NCBI GenBank assembly: GCA_020427395.1
Contig: JAGQON010000002.1
Location: 124,001 to 188,000 of the forward strand
DNA: 64,000 nt
Source of the DNA: Phycisphaerales bacterium
Lineage (GTDB): Bacteria; Planctomycetota; Phycisphaerae; Phycisphaerales; UBA1924
Direction of reading: 5' to 3'
Shown: positions 35,401-43,603 of the stretch, piece by piece
Layout: every line of letters starts with the position of its first letter
Numbering within the stretch: position 1 is the first letter of the stretch
The notes under the pieces: generated by a model
What the model was told of the DNA's origin: nothing
The model's database searches: none
Seen by the model: only the letters and a program-made list of their open reading frames with translations
Program-made: the position numbers and the translations under genes

Positions 35401-36030
35401 CGAAGAGCCAACCAGCATTGTCCCCGTCTGCTCAATGGTGACCGAGACGAAGATCGGCACCGTGCCGCGTGCTATTTCGAGCTGATTGTGGGCGAGTTCG
35501 ATGCCCGCGATGGCCGCCTTGATTTGCAGCAGGTCCTGGCATGTCTCCAGCAGGATGCAGTCCACGCCGCCGGTTATCAGACCGCGGGCCGCATGGGCGT
35601 AGGAGTCACGCATGGCATCGAACGAGATCTGCCCGAGAGTGATGAGCTTCGTGCCAGGACCCAGCGAGCCCGCGACATACCTTGGCTTCTCTGGGGTGCT
35701 GTAGGCGTCGGCGGCCTTGCGGGCAATCTGAGCGGCCTTCTGCGACAACTCCTCGGCTTTGTCGTAGAGATCAAACTCGCCCAGCGTGTGGGCGGCCGCC
35801 CCGAAGGTATTGGTGGTCACCACATCCGAGCCGGCTTCGTAATACCCGCGATGGATCTCCTCGATCACATCGGGTCGGGAAAGGCACAGCACATCGGGGC
35901 AGTTCTCGCACCCCATGTAGTCCGTCTCGATATCCAGCTCGTAGCCCTGGGTTTGCGTACCCATAGCGCCGTCCCAAATGAGAACGCGATCATGAAGGGC
36001 TTCGAGCAACGATGGGGGTGTGGAGGCCAT
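32485..36030 (-). CDS. metH: Cobalamin-dependent methionine synthase
   Basis: 1,181 residues in MetH order: homocysteine domain (DGAMGTQTQ..., zinc cysteines [10 protein letters not shown]), pterin domain ([29 protein letters not shown], GTID), helical cap, B12 domain (DVHDIGKNL with the cobalt-ligand histidine), and the C-terminal activation domain ([10 protein letters not shown]..., [28 protein letters not shown]). It moves the methyl group from methyltetrahydrofolate to homocysteine. Ten bases upstream of the start is a 20-bp palindrome. Confidence 0.97.
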   Translation of the reverse strand: [1181 protein letters not shown]

Positions 36031-36039
36031 GCCAAGACT

Positions 36040-36059
36040 TTATCCGAATATTCGGATAA
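36040..36059. promoter_or_regulatory. Perfect 20-bp palindrome before metH
   Basis: TTATCCGAATATTCGGATAA, exact dyad, 9 bp upstream of the metH start codon. Its central 18 bp have the 7-4-7 spacing of the ArsR sites at 8904 and 9271, with different arms. Placement fits a repressor site over the metH promoter or leader. Confidence 0.7.
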
Positions 36060-36084
36060 GTGAATCGAAGTGGGCTCGGAATAT

Positions 36085-36110
36085 GAAAAAACCGGGCCCG
36101 AGGGCCCGGC
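36085..36110 (-). terminator. Terminator of the downstream metalloprotease gene
   Basis: 8-bp stem CCGGGCCC/GGGCCCGG (36109-36102 with 36099-36092) followed by seven T on the minus strand. Confidence 0.9.
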
Positions 36111-36135
36111 TGAAGTTTTATACAGCTACGGTGCC

Positions 36136-38721
36136 TTACGGGCAGCCAGCCTGGAACGCGGCGAGGAACGCGGACACATCAAAGAAGTTGAACATGCCGT
36201 CGCCTGTGAAGTCAGCAGCGGGGTCCATCGAGTTGTATGCGGTCAGGAACGCCGAGACATCGAAGAAGTCCAGGTTGCCGTCGCCGTTGAGATCGGCCGC
36301 ACAGGTCATCGGGTCTTCACAACTGAAGCTCTCGATGCGGACCGCGTCGACCGCTGCCTCGATCACCGAACCGTCCCCAATGTCCTCGGCGATAAATCGG
36401 ACGAGCACGAGGTTCGTGGGCTCGACAAAGTCTGCAACCCGGAACGATACATCGAACCAGCCGCCCGAGGACTGAGGATCGCTTGGGCCAACCACTTCAA
36501 GGGTTGTCCAACTGATGCCGAGGTTGTTGGAGATCTCAACGGTGAACACATCTGCGCCTGGGGCGGCACCCGTGCCCGAGCCGGTGTTGTCATACCAGCG
36601 CGAGTAGCTGATCACGGCTTCAGGCGCAGCCGAGAGATCGAACAGCGGAGAGTTCAGGATCGTCTGCCCGTTGTCGACGTCGGTGTTGCTGCCGGGGCCG
36701 CCGTTGCCGGTGAGGTAGCACGAGCCCGAGCCGTCGGCATCGCTGGGCGCATCGCCGCGTGAGCCATCGCCCGCGGGGACGCCGCGTTGCCAGACACCCT
36801 CGGCCTGACCGCTGACATTGCCGGACACGGTCCAGCCCATGTTGGTCTCAAAGTTGTCATCGAACGGGACGAGCAGATCACCCACGATCGCGGTGAACGG
36901 GTCGCTCGAGCCGCCCTCTGGGAGCGTAACGAATCCGTCGGTGTCACCCTCGACCGAGATGTAGAACTCGACGGTGTCATCACAGCTCGCGCCTGGGATC
37001 GTCGCGGTGTAGCTGTTGCCGCCGTTGCTGGTCAGCGACGTGGGCGCGTAGCTGCCGCCGTTGATCGAGGTGAAGAGCTGTGCCGAGCCCGGGACGATGC
37101 TGTCCTCACGCGGATCGATGGTGACATCGAACATCGTGGGCATGCCGGGATCGAGCTGTGTTGGGGTGTCGGCCTCGATCGTCGGGCCCATGAAGGGGAC
37201 ATCAACAACGAGAAGCGATACCTGGTACCGCTGCACATTGTTGACATTGGTTGCGCCATCGACGATGAAGAAGACCTCACCGCCTGCGGTGTTGACATCG
37301 ATCGCGAGCGTCTCAGTGCCGCCGAGCCCGGTGTCGTTTGCAACTCCGAGCGTGTTTCCACCGGCGTCGACCGCGGTGATCCGCAGGTTCTGGATCGAGT
37401 TGTAATCGGTCGTTCCGCCCGACGAGCCACAGCTGGAGGTCTGCGGGCCCTGGTCATAGTTGGCGGCGTCGGGTGCGACCGCGAAGAGCAGGCGGGCCGG
37501 CTCGTTCACGCCAACACGGAAGTAATCGTCGTCGCTGTTATCGTCGACACCGACATTGGTCACCGCCGCGGCATTGCCGACCGAGAAGGTGCCCAGGTCG
37601 GTCGCCTGAGCGATTGAGTTGTCGGGTTCGTTATTATCACCATAGTGGCGGATGCCGTTGAGGATGTCGTCGAGCTGAGGCCCGTTATATGCGGTCGAGA
37701 CGAACGGCTCCATGAGCTTGGTCTGGTTGGCGGGGCAGACATGCAGCATGCCCAGCCCGTGCCCGTGCTCGTGGGCAGCGACATTGCGCAGACGCAACGA
37801 GTTGTTGCCGGTGGTGTTGTAGAAGGTATCGAAAGCGTCAAAGATCATGTCGCCGTCGTTGGGGAAGTTGTTGTACGCGAGCACTCCGCCGTTACCGTCG
37901 TTCTGGAAGTCGAACGCCGCGATACGCAGATCGCCACGGACACCCAGGACACCATTGCCGCTGTTGGTATTCGAGCCATCGTCGTTGGGCTCGAAGACAT
38001 AGGTGACATTGATCAGCTCTTCCCAGCGGTCAAAGATCTGATGGAACAGGTCCTGCCACTGCTGCGTGTTGCCACCATAAACGCCGTTAAGCCAGGCGAA
38101 GAGTTGCGAGTTTCCTGAGCCGAGACCGATGCCGAGATCCGGCACGAAGGTCCCATCGGGAACGAACGAGTAGGTGAGGGTGGTGGGGTCGCCCTGGGAG
38201 AGCCCGCCGCCGTCTGTCGCAGTCGAGGACCAACGCCCGGTCTGCTGGAAACGAACCTGGAACGGGAACTCGATGAGCTGATTCACCGCGTAAGCGTACT
38301 CGGGGTCCGTGTCGGGCGAGAAGCACATGTGCGGCACCATCTTGCCCGAGTCCAGCGACTCAACGATCGCGTTGAGGATGTTCCACTGCTCTTCGCTCAG
38401 TCGAAGCGCCAGCTCGTCGGACACGATGAGCTTGAGATAGTCGCTGGCCGAGATCTCGGGATCGACCTCGGGTGCCTTCGGCTGGGTGCCGTGAAACAGC
38501 TGCTCTGCAAATGGGGCAGAACCGATACCGCCTTGGCGAGCGATGCCGAGCTGCTGCTCCTGCGGGAGCTGAACGAACATCTTTTCAGCGAGCTGCTGCA
38601 TCACGATCTCGTCGTGCGAAGCGATCGAGTCTGGGAATGCGTGCTCGGTCATCGCGCTAGCGTGAACCGCGAGCCCAGCTATCGCCAGGATGGCGGCGGT
38701 GTTCAGGTATGTCATACTCAT
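36136..38721 (-). CDS. Secreted zinc metalloprotease with C-terminal GC-type dockerin
   Basis: 861 residues from ATG 38721 (signal peptide MSMTYLNTAAILAIAGLAVHASA, AAGAGGAG-like ribosome site). The metzincin motif HEHGHGLGMLH is at 317-327 with a Met-turn at LMEPF (337), as in matrixins. Then comes a PPC-like beta domain (DDDYFRVGVNEPARLLFAV...), a region with PREDSIVPGSAQLFTSINGG and a jellyroll-like segment (SPLFDLSAAPEAVISYSRWYDNTGSG). It ends in two dockerin repeats opened by CAADL and closed by AGCP. The gene at 38862 upstream is a paralog. Confidence 0.88.
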   Translation of the reverse strand: MSMTYLNTAAILAIAGLAVHASAMTEHAFPDSIASHDEIVMQQLAEKMFVQLPQEQQLGIARQGGIGSAPFAEQLFHGTQPKAPEVDPEISASDYLKLIVSDELALRLSEEQWNILNAIVESLDSGKMVPHMCFSPDTDPEYAYAVNQLIEFPFQVRFQQTGRWSSTATDGGGLSQGDPTTLTYSFVPDGTFVPDLGIGLGSGNSQLFAWLNGVYGGNTQQWQDLFHQIFDRWEELINVTYVFEPNDDGSNTNSGNGVLGVRGDLRIAAFDFQNDGNGGVLAYNNFPNDGDMIFDAFDTFYNTTGNNSLRLRNVAAHEHGHGLGMLHVCPANQTKLMEPFVSTAYNGPQLDDILNGIRHYGDNNEPDNSIAQATDLGTFSVGNAAAVTNVGVDDNSDDDYFRVGVNEPARLLFAVAPDAANYDQGPQTSSCGSSGGTTDYNSIQNLRITAVDAGGNTLGVANDTGLGGTETLAIDVNTAGGEVFFIVDGATNVNNVQRYQVSLLVVDVPFMGPTIEADTPTQLDPGMPTMFDVTIDPREDSIVPGSAQLFTSINGGSYAPTSLTSNGGNSYTATIPGASCDDTVEFYISVEGDTDGFVTLPEGGSSDPFTAIVGDLLVPFDDNFETNMGWTVSGNVSGQAEGVWQRGVPAGDGSRGDAPSDADGSGSCYLTGNGGPGSNTDVDNGQTILNSPLFDLSAAPEAVISYSRWYDNTGSGTGAAPGADVFTVEISNNLGISWTTLEVVGPSDPQSSGGWFDVSFRVADFVEPTNLVLVRFIAEDIGDGSVIEAAVDAVRIESFSCEDPMTCAADLNGDGNLDFFDVSAFLTAYNSMDPAADFTGDGMFNFFDVSAFLAAFQAGCP

Positions 38722-38788
38722 GTCGTTCTCACTCCTCTTGTGGACATATCTATTGATCGGCATCAAAGGCGCCGTGATTTAGGGCTGA

Positions 38789-38842
38789 TAAAAAGCAAAC
38801 GGGCGGTGCGGTTCCGCTGTTTGCGGACGCGCACCGACCCGT
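38789..38842 (-). terminator. Terminator of the upstream metalloprotease gene
   Basis: Long imperfect stem: GGGCGGTGCG (38801-38810) pairs with CGCACCGACCC (38830-38840) with one bulged base, and an inner stem is possible. TTTGCTTTTT follows on the minus strand. Confidence 0.65.
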
Positions 38843-38861
38843 CTGTGAACACATCAGTCGA

Positions 38862-40562
38862 TCAGGGGCAGCCGGCGTTGAACGCGTTCAGGAACCCCGA
38901 CACATCGAAGAAGTCAAAGCTGCCGTCGTTGTTGAAGTCCGCTGCGGGGTTCATCGTGTTGAACGCCGAGAGGAACGCCGAAACATCAAAGAAGTCCAGC
39001 ACACCATCGCCGGTCAGGTCGGCCGGGCATTCCACGGGCGGGAGCTCCTGCGTCAATGCCGAGATCTGGTAACGCTGCACATTGTTCACATTCGATTCCG
39101 CAGAGACGATGATGTAGTACAGACCGGTCTGCTCCAGATCAAAGCTCAGCGTGTCCACGCCGCCCGCGCCCTCGGTGTTGGCGCTCGCGATCGGGATAAA
39201 GATGTTGTCCGAGCTGTACAGGTCGATGCGCAGGTCCTGGATTGAACGGTAGTCGACAACAGGGCCTGAGCCACACGACTGGGTCTGCGGCCCGCTCTGG
39301 TACTGACCGGCCTGAGGACCGACGAGCACGGTGATCGCAGCACGCTCTGTCAGGTTGAAACGGAAAATATCGATATCGCTGTTGTCATCGATGCTCATAT
39401 TCGCGAGGGCGTAGATATCGGTCGCATCGAGTGAGCCCATATCGATCGCGATGGGCAGGTCGTCGTTGGGCTCGGTGGGATCCCCGTAGTGGCGGTGGCC
39501 GTTGAGAATATCGTCGAGCTGGGGCCCGTCATATGCGGTCGAGACGAACGGTTCCATGAGCTTGGTCTGGTTTGCAGGGCAGACATGAAGCATGCCGAGC
39601 CCGTGACCATGCTCGTGGGCGGCCACATTGCGAAGTCGGATCGAGTTGTTGCCAGTGACGTTGAAGAAGGTGTCGAATGCATCGAACACCATGTCACCGT
39701 CATTGGGGAACTGGTTGTACGCGAGCACGCCGCCGTTGCCGTCACCCGAGAAGTTGAAGCCGCCGATACGGACATCGCCACGGACACCCAGGATACCCGC
39801 TGCGCCGTTCATGTTGACGCCGTCGTCGTTGGGCTCGTAGACATAGCTCAGGCCGGTGACTTCGGCCCAGCTGTCAAAGACCTGATCGAAGAGTGCCTGC
39901 CATGTCGCGGTGCTCCCGTAGCGACCGTTCAGCCAGGAGAAGAGAACCGAGCTGCCTGAGCCGAGACCGGCGGTGTTGGGGATGAAGGTCCCATCCGGAA
40001 CAAATGAGTAGGTCAGCGTGGTCGGGTCGCCCTGGCCGAGGCCGTTGCCGTCGGTGGCCGTGCGTGACCAGCGGGTGGTCTGCTGGAAAGTGACCTGGAA
40101 CTGGAACTCGAGCAGCTGGTTGATCGCGTATGCGTACTCGCGGTCGGTATCGGGCGCGAAGCAGAGGAACGGCATGGATTCGCCGTCGTCGATGCGATCG
40201 GCGATGTTGTTCATCAGCTTGATCTGATCCTCGCTGAGGCGAGCAAGCAGTTCATCCGAGACGAGCAAGTCAAGATACTCGTGTGCGGTGATGCCCGGAT
40301 CCACAACCCCTTCCATGTCGATCTGGGCGCCATTCTCAAGGGCGCAGAGATCAAAGCCCTCGGAGCCGATTCCGCCAGCGAGGGCGATTTTCTTCTGGTG
40401 CTCATGGGGCAGCTGCTGGAACATACCCGACGCGATGGCATGCATATCGAGTTCCTGCTGACTCGCGATGCACTCGGGGACCACGGTGGTGCTGGCGAGA
40501 ACGCTCCCTGCAAGCATGCAGAGCGTGGCGGTTGAAGTCATGATGAAGGCGTTGTGTCGCAT
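38862..40562 (-). CDS. Secreted zinc metalloprotease with C-terminal GC-type dockerin (paralog)
   Basis: 566 residues. Signal peptide MRHNAFIMTSTATLCMLAGSVLAS, then HEHGHGLGMLH at 316-326 and LMEPF about ten residues on, a PPC-like domain (IDIFRFNLTERAAITVLVGPQ...), and two dockerin repeats from CPADL to the final AGCP. Over the first ~490 residues it aligns closely with the neighbour at 36136 (shared SFVPDGTFIP, PNDGDM.FDAFDTF, RHYGD), but it lacks that protein's jellyroll region. A tandem gene duplication. Its leader at 40711-40821 can fold into a long stem. Confidence 0.88.
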   Translation of the reverse strand: MRHNAFIMTSTATLCMLAGSVLASTTVVPECIASQQELDMHAIASGMFQQLPHEHQKKIALAGGIGSEGFDLCALENGAQIDMEGVVDPGITAHEYLDLLVSDELLARLSEDQIKLMNNIADRIDDGESMPFLCFAPDTDREYAYAINQLLEFQFQVTFQQTTRWSRTATDGNGLGQGDPTTLTYSFVPDGTFIPNTAGLGSGSSVLFSWLNGRYGSTATWQALFDQVFDSWAEVTGLSYVYEPNDDGVNMNGAAGILGVRGDVRIGGFNFSGDGNGGVLAYNQFPNDGDMVFDAFDTFFNVTGNNSIRLRNVAAHEHGHGLGMLHVCPANQTKLMEPFVSTAYDGPQLDDILNGHRHYGDPTEPNDDLPIAIDMGSLDATDIYALANMSIDDNSDIDIFRFNLTERAAITVLVGPQAGQYQSGPQTQSCGSGPVVDYRSIQDLRIDLYSSDNIFIPIASANTEGAGGVDTLSFDLEQTGLYYIIVSAESNVNNVQRYQISALTQELPPVECPADLTGDGVLDFFDVSAFLSAFNTMNPAADFNNDGSFDFFDVSGFLNAFNAGCP

Positions 40563-40710
40563 GTGTTCTTTTCCTTACTTTCCGTTCTCGCTCGCGGAAC
40601 GAGCAGGCGGCGCCATGATCGCGCGATTCTGAAGTTCAACACCCCAGCCCCAAACCACGAGCCGGCGGCGATACCAAAGTCCAACACGCCTGCGGATCAC
40701 CGTAAGCGTT

Positions 40711-40821
40711 CGTCCCCGATTCCTGCATAGATCACCTATGGTTGAGACCCATAGGGTCCAGATACGCCTCCAAAGACACGGGCGCAAGGACATTGACGCC
40801 CCCATCTACGCATCGGGGACG
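40711..40821 (-). ncRNA. Candidate structured RNA leader element
   Basis: On the minus strand a 10-bp stem CGTCCCCGAT/ATCGGGGACG (40821-40812 with 40720-40711) continues past an internal AGGA bulge into GCGTAGAT/ATCTATGC (40811-40804 with 40730-40723 approximately). The second helix needs a G-U pair that exists only in the minus transcript. Inside are GGGCG/CGCCC and two mutually exclusive hairpins: CCTATGG/CCATAGG and GACCC-TAT-GGGTC. It ends about 150 nt before the metalloprotease start. I do not recognise a named family. Confidence 0.5.
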
Positions 40822-40869
40822 ACATGGATTCATTTGTACCCGATCAGGCCCTTGAAAATCGAGGTTGAT

Positions 40870-40899
40870 GAAAAAAAACACCCATATTTCGGGTGTTTT
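40870..40899 (-). terminator. Terminator of rpmE
   Basis: Stem ACACCC/GGGTGT extended by A-T pairs (40896-40891 with 40883-40878), followed by a run of eight T on the minus strand. Confidence 0.88.
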
Positions 40900-40952
40900 G
40901 TACACGTGGTCTAGACTCGGCAGGGACCGATAGTCCGTCAGCCGCGATCTGT

Positions 40953-41177
40953 TTACTTCTTTTTGTTCTGGAAGTAGTTGCCAGCAAACTTCTTCTGGAA
41001 CTTCTCAACACGCCCGGTGGCGTCAACAAAGGCCGATTTACCCGTGAAGAAGGGGTGCGAACCCGACCAGACATCGACCTTGAGCTCCGGAACGGTAGCC
41101 CCGACGGTCATGACGACCTCGCCGTTGTAGTAGACCTTGCAGGAGGGGTACCAGGTGGGATGGGTGTCGCTTTTCAT
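40953..41177 (-). CDS. rpmE: 50S ribosomal protein L31
   Basis: 74 residues starting [47 protein letters not shown]. The end is lysine-rich. Only one cysteine is present, so it lacks the four-cysteine zinc site of the zinc-binding form. ATG at 41177 is the family start; the ORF extends further upstream without similarity. Confidence 0.95.
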   Translation of the reverse strand: MKSDTHPTWYPSCKVYYNGEVVMTVGATVPELKVDVWSGSHPFFTGKSAFVDATGRVEKFQKKFAGNYFQNKKK

Positions 41178-41334
41178 CGTCAAATCCTTTGTTTCCTCCG
41201 GTTTCCATCCGGAGGGCCCCAACGATAGCCCCCGCTTGGGGTTGGGTCAATCTGCGGGCGACAATCCCAGCCATTGCCCTATCTCAGGGCATCTTCGTCT
41301 ACGGTATGTCCAACCATCAACACGAGGATGTCGT

Positions 41335-41625
41335 ATGGCAGATGAGCATTCTGAACTCAAAAATGGCAAGCAGACTCCTGAAAAGATCCCGGCGCTGGTG
41401 TCGATCGCGTGCTTCTGGCCGGTCGCCCTTGTTGCCTTCGGAGGCCTGGTTGGTGGCATTCTTGGAGGCATTGCAGGTGCGGTAAATCTGGCGCTTTATC
41501 GGTCCAAACTCCCACGATGGTCGCTCTGGCTTCTCAATCCGGCTGTTGGTCTAGCTGCTTTCCTTCTATGGTTGATTATCGCGGTCGCGATCGGTTTGGC
41601 GATGCAGAGCAACAGTACGGGCTGA
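41335..41625 (+). CDS. Small membrane protein, unknown
   Basis: 96 residues from ATG 41335 after CGAGGA. A polar head of about 18 residues is followed by two hydrophobic segments; the first contains a glycine zipper (GGLVGGILGGIAGAV), the second is PAVGLAAFLLWLIIAVAIGLAM. Probably an inner-membrane protein with two spans. No family recognised. Its neighbours are rpmE (divergent) and the helicase gene downstream. Confidence 0.65.
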   Translation: MADEHSELKNGKQTPEKIPALVSIACFWPVALVAFGGLVGGILGGIAGAVNLALYRSKLPRWSLWLLNPAVGLAAFLLWLIIAVAIGLAMQSNSTG

Positions 41626-41851
41626 TTGCGATCAAAGTTGAGAATTCTGATAGCCTTACGGCTTGGCCGGCGTATCGTTCTGACCGCGCCCTGCACGATC
41701 AGGACCATGGCGCGATAAAACCACTCCGGTTGCTCGCCTCTGACGCACCTCGCGCACGCCTGACATTCCGGAATATTCACGGGCGAACCTGATGGCCCGA
41801 GACACCCCACCGGAATCTGTAAAGGCACCGGCAGCTGAGAAACAAAAACAC

Positions 41852-43267
41852 ATGAAGTTCAACGAACTCGGGCTCTGCGAGCCCATCGTCCGCGCAATTG
41901 CCGACAAGGGCTATACCGACGCCACCCCGATCCAGGCCCAGGCGATCCCCGCCGCGCTAGAGGGTGCCGACATCCTCGGCACCGCCCAGACCGGGACTGG
42001 CAAGACCTGCGCCTTTGCGCTGCCTGTCCTGCACCTGCTTGACGAAGACAGCGGGCATAGGGATATCCGTAATCGAGGGCGTGGGCGTGCACCCCGAGCA
42101 CTCGTGCTGGCACCGACCCGCGAGCTGGCATCTCAGATCTTCGACAGTTTCGTCGCTTACGGGCGAAACCTGAAGAACCTCCGCCACGCGGTCGTCTTCG
42201 GGGGCGTCAACCAGCGCAAGCAGGTCACCGCCCTTCGTGACGGCATCGATGTGCTCGTTGCCACGCCGGGTCGGTTGCTGGACCTGATCAACCAGGGCTA
42301 CGCGGACCTGAGCGAGGTCGAGCTGCTCGTCCTTGACGAGGCGGATCGCATGCTGGACATGGGATTCATCCACGACATCCGCAAGGTCTGCGATATGGTC
42401 CGCGAGGACCGCCAGACGCTGTTCTTCTCCGCGACCGTGTCGCGTGAGATCAAGCAGCTCGCCGGCGATCTATTGACCGACCCGGTGCTGATCGAGACCG
42501 CGCCAGAGGCGACCACGGTCGATGCGATCACGCAGCGCATCTACACCATCGAACGGGAAAGCAAGAAGACACTTCTGCTTCGTCTGCTTGAGAACGAGCC
42601 GGTTGAGCGGATGCTGATCTTCTCCAAGACCAAGCACGGCGCCGACCGAATCGTCAAGGGGCTGCGGAGTATGGACATCGCCGCCGAGGCAATCCACGGC
42701 AACAAGACCCAGAACGCCCGGACCAAGGCCTTGGGCAAGTTCAAGAAGGGCGCCGTCAAAATCCTCGTCGCGACCGATATCGCGGCCCGCGGTATCGATG
42801 TCCAGAACATCACCCATGTCATCAACTACGACATGCCCCTGGACCCGGAGACCTATGTCCACCGCATCGGACGCACCGCTCGCGCCGGCGCAACTGGCAT
42901 CGCGATCTCGTTCTGCGACCACGACGAGCTGGGGCTCTACCGCCAGATCGAGAAGCGTTCGCGGATCGATATCCCTGTTGGTAATGACCACGAAGATATC
43001 ACCTTCAACGCTCCCCCAGCCCGGCGTTCACACGAGGGCGGAGGCGGCAAGCCCGGTCAGCGTCGAAGTGGCGGTCGCGGCCCGCGTCGTGCGTTCGACA
43101 ACACCACGCCACGCAAGAACCCCAAGAGCAAGAACGCCAAGCGTGCCGCTCGCACGCAGACCGCAGGTGCGACAGCGGGCAAGCCGACCAAGCCACGCAA
43201 GGCCAAGTCGGGTTACCCCAAGGCCAAGCCTCAGGGATCACGCGGCCATGGCGAGTCGCGTCGCTAA
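41852..43267 (+). CDS. DEAD-box RNA helicase, RhlE-like
   Basis: About 471 residues from ATG 41852. Motifs in order: Q motif (NELGLCEPIV...TPIQ), AQTGTGKT, PTRELA, DEAD, SAT, ARGIDV, HRIGRTARAG. The last ~90 residues are basic, Gly/Arg/Lys-rich, as in RhlE-type helicases that act on ribosome assembly or cold response. An in-frame ATG at 41792 would add 20 residues of atypical codon use. Its stop codon overlaps that of the convergent gene. Confidence 0.92.
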   Translation: MKFNELGLCEPIVRAIADKGYTDATPIQAQAIPAALEGADILGTAQTGTGKTCAFALPVLHLLDEDSGHRDIRNRGRGRAPRALVLAPTRELASQIFDSFVAYGRNLKNLRHAVVFGGVNQRKQVTALRDGIDVLVATPGRLLDLINQGYADLSEVELLVLDEADRMLDMGFIHDIRKVCDMVREDRQTLFFSATVSREIKQLAGDLLTDPVLIETAPEATTVDAITQRIYTIERESKKTLLLRLLENEPVERMLIFSKTKHGADRIVKGLRSMDIAAEAIHGNKTQNARTKALGKFKKGAVKILVATDIAARGIDVQNITHVINYDMPLDPETYVHRIGRTARAGATGIAISFCDHDELGLYRQIEKRSRIDIPVGNDHEDITFNAPPARRSHEGGGGKPGQRRSGGRGPRRAFDNTTPRKNPKSKNAKRAARTQTAGATAGKPTKPRKAKSGYPKAKPQGSRGHGESRR

Positions 43268-43596
43268 AGGGAGCTGATTCGCGTTCGGTAGACCTCGACG
43301 ACTGGCGGTCGCTCAAGAAGTGCCCGCCAGCGTTCGAGCATTGATTTCATCTCAGGGTCTTCGCGCACCCGCAGGTCATCGCGATCGAACGACTCCTGCG
43401 AGTCGTACTCGATTACTTCGATGAAGCGGTGCTCGTCGTTCTTGTCTTCAAGCAATCGAACGCGGATCCCGCCCAGCGACTCGTAGAACGGGATCGCTCC
43501 GTGAAGGAATGAAAAAAACCGATCGCGCGTGCCCTGCGGTATCTGGATCCGCAGGTGCAACTCGATCGGTGCGTGTTCTAGTTGTGTCAAGCTCAT
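43264..43596 (-). CDS. Small protein of ferredoxin-like (monooxygenase-type) fold, unknown role
   Basis: 110 residues. The pattern of strands and helices (IELHLRIQIPQGTRDRFFSFLHGAIPFYESLGGIRVRLLEDKND..RFIEVIEYDSQESFDRDD) suggests a dimeric alpha-beta barrel like antibiotic-biosynthesis-monooxygenase or NIPSNAP proteins; no active residue can be assigned. It starts 8 bp after the E2 stop and is probably the last gene of that operon. Its stop overlaps the convergent helicase stop. Confidence 0.6.
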   Translation of the reverse strand: MSLTQLEHAPIELHLRIQIPQGTRDRFFSFLHGAIPFYESLGGIRVRLLEDKNDEHRFIEVIEYDSQESFDRDDLRVREDPEMKSMLERWRALLERPPVVEVYRTRISSL

Positions 43597-43603
43597 CTCA
43601 AGC

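Larger units (their letters stand above)
40563..40952. other. 390-bp non-coding region, leader of the metalloprotease gene
   Basis: No believable gene on either strand. On the minus strand it is the upstream region of the 38862 gene and holds the structured segment at 40711-40821; at its left end is the rpmE terminator. Confidence 0.6.

Noticed and set aside
36040..36059. The metH palindrome as a rho-independent terminator
   Set aside because: AT-rich, no loop and no T run; it sits just before a start codon.
40575..40805. 76-codon minus-strand open frame in the region before the metalloprotease gene
   Set aside because: Trp/Arg-rich, no ribosome site, and it crosses the predicted stem-loops; better explained as leader RNA.
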